Source: Enemella evansiae (GTDB taxonomy: Bacteria > Actinomycetota > Actinomycetes > Propionibacteriales > Propionibacteriaceae). Taken from it: DNA of 64,000 bases. Of the stretch, positions 26,184-37,337 are shown piece after piece. The stretch covers positions 1 to 64,000 of the forward strand of contig NZ_NMVP01000002.1 of the NCBI RefSeq assembly GCF_002250705.1, in the 5' to 3' direction. Numbering within the stretch: the first letter of the stretch is position 1; each line of letters starts with the position of its first letter. Position numbers and translations under genes: made by a program. The notes beneath the pieces were generated by a model, which made no database searches, was not told the origin of the DNA, and saw only the letters and a list, made by a program, of their open reading frames with translations.

Positions 26184-26555
26184 CGGTTCTCCCCGTCTCA
26201 ACGGCGCGCCGCGCATCGTGCGCTACTTGGTAAGAATCTAGCGCACGCAGCGTGGCAGAGCCCGCGGGTCTACGCCGCCGGTGGACTGGTCCGGCAACCC
26301 GCGGGCCCGGTGGCTCGAGTGGATTCGCCACGGAGTCCTCCCCCATCGGGGGGATCGTGGACGCCTCAGCGGCGAGCCACCTCACAAGTCCTTTGATCAA
26401 TCATCGGTAGGACCACCTCCTTTCCTGCGTGAGACCAACGGTAGGTCGGGTGAGGGCTGTGGGCAAGGGACTTTTTGCCCGAGTGGTCAGCCCGGCCGGT
26501 GATCCGGTCAAGGTGGCAGACTCGCCGGTATCGGCCGAACCCCCGGGAGGTGTTG
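26184..26555. other. gene-poor leader region upstream of the GAF-ANTAR gene
   Basis: No standard gene is present. On the minus strand there is a near-consensus ribosome site (GGAAAGGAGGT, 26415-26425), an ATG at 26404 opening a 12-codon ORF, a TTG at 26400 opening a 76-codon ORF that runs 14 bases into the GAF-ANTAR gene, and a C-rich hairpin near 26338-26355. The last 100 bases hold the promoter of the rightward esterase. Confidence 0.55.
26366..26404 (-). CDS. possible leader peptide (12 codons)
   Basis: ATG at 26404 follows AGGAGGT with an 11-base spacing and encodes MIDQRTCEVARR before a TGA. A strong ribosome site in front of such a short frame, upstream of an RNA-binding regulator gene, suggests a leader peptide. 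An overlapping TTG frame from 26400 to 26170 is an alternative. No homology evidence is available. Confidence 0.35.
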   Translation of the reverse strand: MIDQRTCEVARR

Positions 26556-28133
26556 ATGCGGGCGCTGGAGATCCACACCCCGAACGGTTGGCTGCGTGGC
26601 GTGGCCGACGGCGAGGTCGCGCACTGGCGGGGCATCCCGTTCGCCGCACCACCGGTCGACGAGCTGCGCTGGCGGGCGCCGCAGCCGGTGGTGCCGTGGT
26701 CCGGTTTCCGGGAGGCCGCGGAATTCGGGCCGATCTGCGCCCAGCCGCGTTCGGGCGGATTGGGCAGCGCGGCGATGCGCCGGATGCCGCAATCTGAGGA
26801 TTGTCTCACCCTGAACGTCACGGCGCCGGCCGAGCCGGAGTCGGATTCCCTGCCGGTGATGGTGTTCATCCACGGCGGGGCCTATGTGAACGGCGCTGGT
26901 TCGGACCCGGCCTACGACGGGTCGACGCTGGTCCGCCGGGGTCAGGTCGTCTACGTCTCGATCAACTATCGACTGGGCGCCCTGGGTTGGATGCACTTCG
27001 ACGAGTACGCCACCGCGGATCGCCCGATCGACTCCAACCTCGGGTTACGGGATCAGCTCGCCGCGCTGGCCTGGGTGCAGGAGCAGATCGCACTGTTCGG
27101 CGGGGATCCCAACCGGGTAACGGTTTTCGGTGAATCGGCCGGCGCCATCTCGATCACCACGATGCTGGCCAGCCCGGCCGCGGAGGGGTTGTTCGCAGGC
27201 GCGATCGCGCAGAGTTCGGCGCCCCGGGTGGTACCGCCGCTGGAGCAGGCGCACCGCTGGACCAAGGAGTTTCTCGGTTACCTGGTGGCGAATCCCGAGG
27301 ATGAGGACGAGGTCCGCAGCATGCTGGCCGAGGTGACCAGCACCGAGCTGAGCCTGGCCCTGTCCCGGTTGTCGGCGGCCGGGCTGCGCGACGAACCGGC
27401 CGCGATCCCGGTCGTTCCGGCGGTCGACGGTGAGCTGGTGCCGCGGCTGCCGGTGGCCGCGATCGCCGCCGGGGAAGGAATCCGGGTGCCGCTGGTGATC
27501 GGCACCTGTGATCGGGAGGGGACCTTGTTCTCGCACTTCTCCCCCACCCATGCCAGCCTGAAACCGACCTGGAAGCAGATGGTGACCAAGGCGCACTCGT
27601 TCGTCGATCCAGTTGCCGATGTGGAGCACGGTGACGGTGACGAGACCCCGCCCGCGACCCAGCTGCGAGAGATCTATCCGGGCTATCCGAAGCGCGGCGC
27701 CCTCGCCGACCTGGCCGGCGACGGGGCGTTCTGGTATCCGTCGGTGGAAGTGATGGCGGCGCACAGCCGGTACGCCCCCACCTTCGCCTATCGCTACGAC
27801 TATGCGCCCCGGCTGATGAACATGATGGGGGTGAACGCCACCCATGGCGGGGAATTGCTGCCGGTGTTCGGAATCTACGACTCCGATATCGGCCGGTTCA
27901 TGACCGCCCTCGGCGGCCGCGGGCATTACGAGTCGTTGTCGGCGACCATGCAGGACCAGTGGCTGTCCTTCGCGCACCGGCAGCGCCCGCTGGCCGACTG
28001 GCCGGGTTACGAGCTCGAGTACCGATTGACGATGATCTTCGACCGCGACACCCGTGTCGAGGCCGACCCCCGGGCCGACCGCCGCCGCGCCTGGCAGGCC
28101 GTCACCGCCACCTCCGCCACGCTCATCGAGTAG
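26556..28133 (+). CDS. carboxylesterase, type B family
   Basis: A 525-residue alpha/beta-hydrolase of the esterase/lipase type B family. FIHGGAYVNG is the oxyanion-hole motif, VFGESAGA holds the catalytic Ser, CDREGTLF the probable acidic residue and THGGELLPVFG the catalytic His. GGGAGG precedes the ATG at 26556. There is no signal peptide, so it is cytoplasmic. The TAG stop lies inside a family B repeat, so the last residues (LIE) come from that element. Confidence 0.88.
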   Translation: MRALEIHTPNGWLRGVADGEVAHWRGIPFAAPPVDELRWRAPQPVVPWSGFREAAEFGPICAQPRSGGLGSAAMRRMPQSEDCLTLNVTAPAEPESDSLPVMVFIHGGAYVNGAGSDPAYDGSTLVRRGQVVYVSINYRLGALGWMHFDEYATADRPIDSNLGLRDQLAALAWVQEQIALFGGDPNRVTVFGESAGAISITTMLASPAAEGLFAGAIAQSSAPRVVPPLEQAHRWTKEFLGYLVANPEDEDEVRSMLAEVTSTELSLALSRLSAAGLRDEPAAIPVVPAVDGELVPRLPVAAIAAGEGIRVPLVIGTCDREGTLFSHFSPTHASLKPTWKQMVTKAHSFVDPVADVEHGDGDETPPATQLREIYPGYPKRGALADLAGDGAFWYPSVEVMAAHSRYAPTFAYRYDYAPRLMNMMGVNATHGGELLPVFGIYDSDIGRFMTALGGRGHYESLSATMQDQWLSFAHRQRPLADWPGYELEYRLTMIFDRDTRVEADPRADRRRAWQAVTATSATLIE

Positions 28134-28181
28134 TAATCCCGGCGCAGCGAAGCGGAGCCGGGATCGCGTGTCGAGATGAGC
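28121..28181. repeat. family B dispersed repeat between convergent genes
   Basis: Ends GCTCATC (28121-28127) and GATGAGC (28175-28181) are complementary. The central hairpin has arms ATCCCGGC (28136-28143) and GCCGGGAT (28157-28164) around a loop with GCGAAGCGGA. It contains the esterase stop and ends just before the thiM stop, so it may serve as a two-way terminator. Confidence 0.8.
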
Positions 28182-28184
28182 CCC

Positions 28185-28959
28185 TCACCGCATCCCGACG
28201 CGCTCGTCCAACTCCTCGGGCGTCAGCGCGGCCAGCTCGTCCAACAATGCGATCTTGAAACTCCCCGGGCCCCGGGAGTGTGCCGCGGCATCCTCGGCGG
28301 CGATCGTCAACCAGGACAGGGCCGCGAGCGTCGCGGGCCAGGGTTCGGCGACGGCCAGGCAGGCGGCCATCAGCCCGCCGAGCGCGCATCCGGTACCGGT
28401 GACCCGGGCCAGCCACGGATGCCCCCGGTCGAGGGTGCCGCTGCGGTTGCCGTCGGTGACCAGGTCCCGGGCGCCGGTGACCGCGACCACCGCACCGTAC
28501 CGTTGGGCCAGCGCGGTGGCGGCCTGTTCGGCGGCGGTCACCGCGTCGGTCGCATCCGGTCCGGAACCACCGGCGCCGGAGCCGGCCAGCGCGAGCACCT
28601 CCGAGGCATTGCCCTTGACCACGCTCGGTCCGAGCCCGACCAGTTCCCGCGCCAGCGGGGTGCGTACCGGGGCCAGCCCGATGGCGACGGGGTCGAGCAC
28701 CCACGGCGTACCCTTATCGGCCGCGATCCGTGCCGTGGCGGGGATTCCGGACGCACCGTCGGTGCTGAGCGTGCCCAGGTTGACGAGCAGGGCGTCGGCC
28801 ACGGTGACCAGGGTGGGCGCCTCGTCGACGGTCTCGGTCATCATCGGCCGGGCGCCGGCGGCGAGGAGGGCGTCGGCGACGAAGTTCATGGTCACCGCCG
28901 CGGTGAGGCAGTGCACCAGTGGCCGCTGACGGCGTACCTCGGCGACCACCGCACCCAGC

Positions 28960-28967
<8 letters not shown>
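28185..28967 (-). CDS. thiM: hydroxyethylthiazole kinase
   Basis: A 260-residue ThiM, which phosphorylates 4-methyl-5-hydroxyethylthiazole for thiamine salvage. RPLVHCLTAAVTMNFVADAL, the NLGTL segment, KGNASE and the anion-hole motif VTGTGCALGG are signature segments. It is the last gene of the riboswitch-led thiC operon and overlaps the MFS gene by eight bases. Confidence 0.93.
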
Positions 28968-32111
<3,144 letters not shown>

Positions 32112-32112
32112 C

Positions 32113-32118
32113 TACGCT
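32113..32118 (+). promoter_or_regulatory. -10 box of thiD, probably leaderless
   Basis: TACGCT, six bases before the thiD ATG at 32125 and only six bases from the opposite thiC -10 box. Confidence 0.55.
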
Positions 32119-32124
32119 TGCTCC

Positions 32125-32964
32125 ATGGACCGACCCGTCGCCCTCACCATCGCCGGCAGCGATCCCAGCGGTGGCGCCGGAATCCAGGCCGACCTGAAGA
32201 CCTTGCATCAACTGGGCGCTTACGGCTGCGCGGTGCTCACCGCACTGACCGCCCAGAACACCCAGGGCGTCACCGGCGTCCACGTCGTGCCGGCCGATTT
32301 CGTCGCGGAACAACTGGAGACGCTGCTCGCGGACGTACGGATCGATGCGGTGAAGCTGGGCATGCTCGCCAACGCCGAGATCGCCGAGACCGTCGGCCGG
32401 TTCCTGGCGGCAGAGCCGTTGGCCTCGGCGTACTCGGTGCTCGATCCGGTGATGGTGGCGACCAGCGGTGACCGCCTGGTCGACGAGGACGCCACCGACG
32501 CGATCCGGAAGCTGGTGCCGCTGGCCTCGGTGATCACCCCCAACGTGCCCGAGGCGGCGGTGCTACTTGGCGTCGACGCCGCGGCTGATGTGGCAGGAAT
32601 GCGCGCCCAGGCAGAGAAACTACGGGCCGAGCTCGGTGCTCAGCGGGTCCTGCTCAAAGGCGGGCACCTCGGCGGCGACCAGTCGGTCGACGTGTGGGCC
32701 GATGCCGATGGGGTACGCGAGTTTGCCGACGAGCGGGTTGACACGAAGAACACCCACGGAACCGGCTGCACCCTCTCCTCCGCCCTGACCGCGCTGCGCC
32801 CCCAGCTCTCCGATTGGCCGGGCACGGCGCGGATCGCGAAGTTCTGGCTCACCAGCGCCCTCGCCAACGGCGCCCAGCTCAACATCGGCCACGGCCACGG
32901 CCCCGTCGACCACTTCACCGAGCTGCACAATGACCCGGGGTACGCGGCCGTGAGCGTCTACTAA
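32125..32964 (+). CDS. thiD: hydroxymethylpyrimidine (phosphate) kinase
   Basis: A 279-residue ThiD of the ribokinase fold. [20 protein letters not shown] binds the pyrimidine, [12 protein letters not shown] is a mid-protein family motif and [13 protein letters not shown] is the anion hole. It phosphorylates HMP and HMP-P. It is transcribed away from thiC and lies outside the riboswitch transcript, so it is not expected to be under the same TPP control. Confidence 0.94.
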   Translation: MDRPVALTIAGSDPSGGAGIQADLKTLHQLGAYGCAVLTALTAQNTQGVTGVHVVPADFVAEQLETLLADVRIDAVKLGMLANAEIAETVGRFLAAEPLASAYSVLDPVMVATSGDRLVDEDATDAIRKLVPLASVITPNVPEAAVLLGVDAAADVAGMRAQAEKLRAELGAQRVLLKGGHLGGDQSVDVWADADGVREFADERVDTKNTHGTGCTLSSALTALRPQLSDWPGTARIAKFWLTSALANGAQLNIGHGHGPVDHFTELHNDPGYAAVSVY

Positions 32965-32989
32965 CCAGTCAGCCTGGGGCCGCGCAACG

Positions 32990-33027
32990 ATGACTGAGCG
33001 AGGGAGGAACGACCGAGTCGAAGTCAC
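32990..33027. repeat. family A dispersed repeat
   Basis: ATGACTGAGCGAGGGAGGAA followed by CGACCGAGTCGAAGTCACC, 25 bases after the thiD stop and at the edge of the lower-GC restriction-modification island. Confidence 0.75.
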
Positions 33028-33079
33028 CGTAAGGGCCAGCATTCGTCGAGAGATCAATCCGCCCGACGTGTGGAGCCCG

Positions 33080-33313
33080 CTAGATGCCAGGGAATGCCGA
33101 CTCGATCGCGGCTTTCAGCACCATCGCTGAACGCCGGTCGAACTGAATAGTCTGGCTGACCTTGCGCTCGGACACTCGCGAATCGGAACCGAACGTAGAT
33201 ATCTGCAGAAGTTTGGTGTCCCCTGCGTCCACCACGGTCCATTCGGCGTCTGTCTCGGTGGGATGCGCTGAGCTGTTTGCACTAACCTGATCGAGGTTTC
33301 GGATGCGTGCCAT
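33080..33313 (-). CDS. small conserved protein associated with restriction-modification genes
   Basis: A 77-residue protein from an ATG at 33313. The core SSAHPTETDAEWTVVDAGD followed by LLQISTFGSDSR and KVSQTIQFDR belongs to a small actinobacterial family that I recall seeing near restriction or mobile genes, sometimes misannotated as a formyltransferase; that recollection is not strong evidence. TACCAT lies six bases before the ATG. It is on the same strand as vsr and 145 bases downstream of it. Confidence 0.65.
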   Translation of the reverse strand: MARIRNLDQVSANSSAHPTETDAEWTVVDAGDTKLLQISTFGSDSRVSERKVSQTIQFDRRSAMVLKAAIESAFPGI

Positions 33314-33319
33314 GCCCGG

Positions 33320-33325
33320 ATGGTA
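33320..33325 (-). promoter_or_regulatory. -10 box of a probable leaderless promoter
   Basis: TACCAT on the minus strand, six bases before the ATG at 33313. Confidence 0.5.
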
Positions 33326-33458
33326 GTGGCCGACGCGGGTCATGTCCGCGCGGGCCCAGCCTAGGGGTCGCCGCTCGTTCCGACGTGGCAGGTCCGCGGG
33401 TCAACTACGGGCAATCTGCAGGCGAACGCTGGCGTCACCCTTGGCAACTGTCCACTCC

Positions 33459-33890
33459 CTACGCTGAGTCAGCGTTCCTTGCGAGGCCAACCGCGTCCAC
33501 TACTCGCAGCGCGACGCCCGCAGCCTCCTCGTGTTCCCAAGCCCTGATGACGGTCCATCCGGCAGCTTCCAACGCTCGGGTTACGCTCAGGTCTCGTTCG
33601 CGGGTCGCGGCAACCTTGTGTCTCCAGAACTCAGAGTTACGGGTTGCAGGGCGGTGGTGCAGGGGGCAGCCATGCCAGAAGCAGCCGTCAATAAAGACCG
33701 CCACCCTCGCCCGCGTGAAGACCAGGTCAGCCGTCGCCCTGCTGCTGGGCAGCGGTCGAGAGTTAACCCGGTATCGGAGCCCCGCCCCGTGAACAAGTCT
33801 CCGAACGCGCAGCTCGGGCCCCGTGTCCCGCCCACGGTTAGCCTGCATGACCGCCCGTACGGCTCGACTGCTTGCCCAACTCTCCGCCAT
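33459..33890 (-). CDS. vsr: very short patch repair endonuclease
   Basis: A 143-residue Vsr nuclease. RGRDTGPELRVRRLVHGAGL is the N-terminal metal and DNA contact region, ADLVFTRARVAVFIDGCFWH holds the catalytic Asp and FWHGCP zinc-site residues, and FWRHKVAATRERD follows as usual. Vsr nicks T:G mismatches that arise when methylated cytosine deaminates, which fits the divergent cytosine methyltransferase 67 bases away. Confidence 0.93.
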   Translation of the reverse strand: MAESWASSRAVRAVMQANRGRDTGPELRVRRLVHGAGLRYRVNSRPLPSSRATADLVFTRARVAVFIDGCFWHGCPLHHRPATRNSEFWRHKVAATRERDLSVTRALEAAGWTVIRAWEHEEAAGVALRVVDAVGLARNADSA

Positions 33891-33944
33891 AGGTCAAGTT
33901 TGCCCACTCCCGGCACGCCTACGCATGTCCCGGTCCGTGGCATC

Positions 33945-33950
33945 TAGGAT
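33945..33950 (+). promoter_or_regulatory. -10 box of a probable leaderless promoter
   Basis: TAGGAT, seven bases before the methyltransferase ATG at 33958. Confidence 0.55.
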
Positions 33951-33957
33951 TAGCGCC

Positions 33958-35178
33958 ATGCGAAGTGTGGAGTTGTTCGCCGGAGGTGGTGGTCTGGCAC
34001 TGGGCACGCACATGGCGGGCTTCACCACGGAGCTCGTCTCGGAGTGGGATCGATGGTGTTGCGATACGCTCCGCGAGAACCAGGTGGCAAATCACCCGCT
34101 CGCACAAGGCATGGATATCCGTGAGGGGGACGTCCGAGGCATCGACTGGAGCGATGTCGAAGACGGTGTGGCGTTGGTCAGCGGAGGACCTCCGTGCCAG
34201 CCTTTCAGTGGTGGCGGCAAGGGCCGGGCAGCCGATGATCCCCGCGACATGTTTCCTGCGACTGCGGAAGTAATCCGGGTACTACGACCTCGAGCATTCA
34301 TCATTGAGAACGTGAGGGGGCTAACGCGAACTGCATTCGCCGACTATTACTCATATATCCAGCTTCGACTTGCTCATCCTGAACTTGCCCCCAGGGAAGG
34401 CGAAACCTGGGCCGACCATCTCGCACGACTTCAAGCAGAACATACCTCGATCCGTTCCGATCTGCAGTACAAAGTGATTCCAAATTTGGTGAATGCTGCT
34501 AATTATGGAGTTCCGCAGCAGCGATGGCGTGTATTCTTTGTCGGGTTCCGTTCCGACGTGGATGCTGAATGGGCATTCCCAGAACCGACCCATTCGATCG
34601 ACGCCTTGCGCTACCAGCAAGACGTCACCGGTGAGTACTGGGAACGCCACCGGGTGCCCGCCAGGGACCGCGTCGACAGCCTCGCTTCACGCCGGAGGAG
34701 CGCGCCAGCGCTTGATGACGGTGAACACCTTGGAAAGCCGTGGCGCACGGTGCGTGACGCCATAAGCGATCTTCCCGAACCAACCGTCAACGGTAGTCGG
34801 AAGTTCCTCAATCACGTACTGCAGCCGGGAGCTCGCTCCTATCCTGGCCATACCGGGTCGCACATCGACGCACCAGCCAAGGCCTTGAAGGCCGGGGTGC
34901 ACGGGGTGCCGGGTGGCGAGAACATGCTGCGGAATACGGATGGATCAATCCGATATTTCACGGTTCGTGAAGCGGCACGTCTCCAGACATTCCCCGACCG
35001 CTACCGCCTACACGGCCCCTGGGGGGAGGCTATGCGGCAGCTGGGCAACGCCGTGCCAGTCATGCTCGCTCAGGTGGTCGCCTCGTCCGTGCACGAGCAT
35101 CTAGCGCTCGCGGACGTTCGTTCCGCAACGCTGGGTGCAAATAGACGCGCGACCCGAGTCCGACGGACCGGCGCGTGA
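33958..35178 (+). CDS. DNA (cytosine-5-)-methyltransferase
   Basis: A 406-residue C5-methyltransferase. Motif I is ELFAGGGGLALG, motif IV GGPPCQPFSGGG with the catalytic Cys80, motif VI ENVRGL, motif VIII QQRWRVFFVG and motif X QLGNAVP. The start at 33958 fits motif I being at the N-terminus. Base composition drops clearly between about 34270 and 34600, unlike the flanks. The stop overlaps the endonuclease start by four bases. The target may be CCGCGG if it matches the Eco29kI system. Confidence 0.95.
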   Translation: MRSVELFAGGGGLALGTHMAGFTTELVSEWDRWCCDTLRENQVANHPLAQGMDIREGDVRGIDWSDVEDGVALVSGGPPCQPFSGGGKGRAADDPRDMFPATAEVIRVLRPRAFIIENVRGLTRTAFADYYSYIQLRLAHPELAPREGETWADHLARLQAEHTSIRSDLQYKVIPNLVNAANYGVPQQRWRVFFVGFRSDVDAEWAFPEPTHSIDALRYQQDVTGEYWERHRVPARDRVDSLASRRRSAPALDDGEHLGKPWRTVRDAISDLPEPTVNGSRKFLNHVLQPGARSYPGHTGSHIDAPAKALKAGVHGVPGGENMLRNTDGSIRYFTVREAARLQTFPDRYRLHGPWGEAMRQLGNAVPVMLAQVVASSVHEHLALADVRSATLGANRRATRVRRTGA

Positions 35179-35783
35179 CCGAACCCTATAATCCACTCGC
35201 CATGGAGAATCTGGCCCACAGCATCGTTACTCGAATGATGGAGACTGAGCCCACAGCGCTCGACAGCGTCCCACGATTTAGTGGCGCGGGTGTCTACGCC
35301 ATCTACTATCGGGGCTCCTTTCGGGCCTACGAAGGTCTGGCACTCGCGAATAGGGATAATTACACGGAGCCAATCTACGTAGGTAAGGCTGTGCCAAAAG
35401 GTGGAAGACGTGGGCTCGATGTAGCTGCGCCGACCGCTACCCGCGCCTTGGCGGATCGCATTAGACAACACGGGAATAGCGTCCGCGCTGCCACCAACCT
35501 CGATATTGCTGACTTTGCGGTGCGTTGGCTTGTGGTAGACGACATCTGGATCCCACTTGGGGAGTCGGCGCTGATTCGTGAACATCGCCCCGTCTGGAAC
35601 GCATTGGTTGACGGATTCGGAAACCATGACCCAGGTAGAGGGAGAATCAACGGCGTTCGCCCACGGTGGGACATCGTTCATCCTGGCCGCGTGTGGGCTG
35701 ACAAGTACCCAGAGCGATCTGAATCTAGCGGGGATATCGAGCAAGAGATCGTGGAGTATTTACGGTCACGTCTCTCGCTCTGA
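35175..35783 (+). CDS. Eco29kI-like restriction endonuclease (GIY-YIG)
   Basis: A 202-residue nuclease coupled to the methyltransferase by a GTGA overlap. GVYAIYYRGSF and PIYVGKAVPKGGRRG match the GIY and YIG elements, followed by Arg and Glu candidates (LGESALIREHRPVWN) and the family segment VDGFGNHDPG. R.Eco29kI cuts CCGCGG; the same specificity here is an inference from family resemblance. Base composition is AT-richer than the surrounding genes. Confidence 0.85.
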   Translation: MTEPYNPLAMENLAHSIVTRMMETEPTALDSVPRFSGAGVYAIYYRGSFRAYEGLALANRDNYTEPIYVGKAVPKGGRRGLDVAAPTATRALADRIRQHGNSVRAATNLDIADFAVRWLVVDDIWIPLGESALIREHRPVWNALVDGFGNHDPGRGRINGVRPRWDIVHPGRVWADKYPERSESSGDIEQEIVEYLRSRLSL

Positions 35784-35874
35784 TAGGCAGCACAGACGGT
35801 TCCAGACGTAACCGAGAATGTGTTTACTTCTCCGCCACCATCGCTCACGGCGTCTCTGCCTACGCTAGATCGGT

Positions 35875-36861
35875 TCAGGGGCTAGTCCTCTGCCCCAACC
35901 ACTTCTCCGCGGCATCCCGCCCCCGCTGGATGAGCTCAGCTCGCCGCTCGGGGCTGATCGAGAAGTCGGTGGCACGGACATCGCCGGCGTCGACGAAGAT
36001 GGTGCGGGCGATGGTGTCGGGGTCATCGATGTGGCGGGCGTCGGCGCCTGTCATCGCGGTGTCGACGACGGCGATGCCGATGTCCAGCGGGTTGTTCACC
36101 GGCTCCACCGGACGGTCGCCCTCGCGGGCGGACAGGCGTACCCCGATCGTCGGCCAACGTGCCTGGGCCCGATCAGGCTGGTCGAAGATCGTGATCGGGT
36201 AGTTCGACAGGATGCCGCCATCCACGAGGCTGGCCGTGCCATCCGGCGTACGCAACCGCACCGGCTCGAACACGAACGGAATCGCCGCCGACGCGCGTAC
36301 CGCCTGCGCCACCGGCAACTCGTCCGGATCCAACTCATAACTCGCCGCATCCCACGGAAAGATCGTCATCCGCCGCTGCGACAGATCGCTGGTGACCACC
36401 ACCAGCCGGTACTCCCGCTCCGGCGGCAGCGCCGACCCCGGATCGTGCCGCCGCAGGTCCCCGAACGTCCGTACCCCGAGATCGGCGAGCACCCCGGACA
36501 GCCAGTCCGCCAGATAATCCCCGCGATACAGGCCACCGCGGACCAACAGCGAGGCCACATCACCCACGGTGTGCAGCGGCCCGAGCAGCCGGCCCAGCGG
36601 CCCGGAATCCCGCAGCCGCTCCAGATCCATCGTGGCCGCCACCTCGCGTACCCGATCCGGCGACTCCCCCGCCCGCTGCAGCGCCGCCACCAACGCAGCC
36701 GAGATCGCGCCCGCCGAGGTCCCCGCGCACCGCTCGAACCGATAGCCGCGCTCGGCCAGCACCTCGAGTACGCCGCCGAAGGCGATGCCCTTGACGCCAC
36801 CGCCCTCCATCACCAGATCGGCGGGTCGCGTTGCGGGGGTCTCATCGGGGGCCGTCGCCAT
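35875..36861 (-). CDS. patatin-like phospholipase
   Basis: A 328-residue patatin-fold acyl hydrolase. MEGGGVKGIAFGG is the oxyanion motif, GTSAGAISAAL holds the nucleophilic Ser and VDGGILSNYP the catalytic Asp. No signal peptide, so it probably acts in the cell on lipids. The ATG at 36861 is six bases after a TAGATT box, which makes a GTG at 36867 unlikely as start. It is divergent from the YdeI-like gene. Confidence 0.9.
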   Translation of the reverse strand: MATAPDETPATRPADLVMEGGGVKGIAFGGVLEVLAERGYRFERCAGTSAGAISAALVAALQRAGESPDRVREVAATMDLERLRDSGPLGRLLGPLHTVGDVASLLVRGGLYRGDYLADWLSGVLADLGVRTFGDLRRHDPGSALPPEREYRLVVVTSDLSQRRMTIFPWDAASYELDPDELPVAQAVRASAAIPFVFEPVRLRTPDGTASLVDGGILSNYPITIFDQPDRAQARWPTIGVRLSAREGDRPVEPVNNPLDIGIAVVDTAMTGADARHIDDPDTIARTIFVDAGDVRATDFSISPERRAELIQRGRDAAEKWLGQRTSP

Positions 36862-36867
36862 GCCCAC

Positions 36868-36873
36868 AATCTA
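36868..36873 (-). promoter_or_regulatory. -10 box of a probable leaderless promoter
   Basis: TAGATT on the minus strand, six bases before the ATG at 36861. Confidence 0.6.
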
Positions 36874-36881
36874 GCCAGCGG

Positions 36882-36887
36882 TAGCCT
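36882..36887 (+). promoter_or_regulatory. -10 box of a probable leaderless promoter
   Basis: TAGCCT, seven bases before the ATG at 36895, back to back with the patatin promoter. Confidence 0.5.
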
Positions 36888-36894
36888 CACCGCT

Positions 36895-37335
36895 ATGAAG
36901 CTGTCGTTGCCGTTGACGCAGATCACCACCTCGAACACCGCGTTCGTGATCCCGGACGAGATCCTCGAGGAGCTCGGCGGCGGCAGACGACCACCGGTGC
37001 GCGTCACCATCGCCGGTCAGCAACTGGCCCTGCGGATCGCGCCGATGGGCGGGCGCAACCTGATCGGCCTGACCAAGGCCAACAAGGCCAAGCTCGGCGT
37101 CGAGGCCGGTGAGACCTACCAGCTCGAGATCGAACTCGACACCGCCGAACGCACCGTCGAGGTCCCCGACGACCTGGCCGCCGCCCTCGCCGACCGGCCC
37201 GCGGCCCGCGCCGCGTGGGACAACCTCAGCTACACCCGGCGCAAGGAAGCCGCCGCATCCCTCACCGGGGCGAAGAAACCCGAGACCAGGCAACGTCGGC
37301 TGGCCGGCATCCTCGACACCCTCGGCAAGGAGTGA
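36895..37335 (+). CDS. YdeI/OmpD-associated, DUF1905-type protein
   Basis: A 146-residue protein. The N-terminal part (AFVIPDEILEELGGGRRPPV to IGLTKANKAKLGVEAGE) fits DUF1905, and the C-terminal part (VPDDLAAALADRPAARAAWD, then SYTRRKEAAASL) the YdeI helical domain. This pairing is common in small proteins of unclear role. The amidase gene starts two bases after its stop, so the two are co-transcribed. Confidence 0.85.
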   Translation: MKLSLPLTQITTSNTAFVIPDEILEELGGGRRPPVRVTIAGQQLALRIAPMGGRNLIGLTKANKAKLGVEAGETYQLEIELDTAERTVEVPDDLAAALADRPAARAAWDNLSYTRRKEAAASLTGAKKPETRQRRLAGILDTLGKE

Positions 37336-37337
37336 GC

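Noticed and set aside
33823..33957. Longer N-terminus for the cytosine methyltransferase.
   Set aside because: It would be antisense to vsr; motif I begins right after the ATG at 33958.
33958..35783. Avoidance of CCGCGG sites as support for the enzyme specificity.
   Set aside because: The hexamer is easily found in this window, for example near 1136 and 1168, so no avoidance can be claimed by eye.
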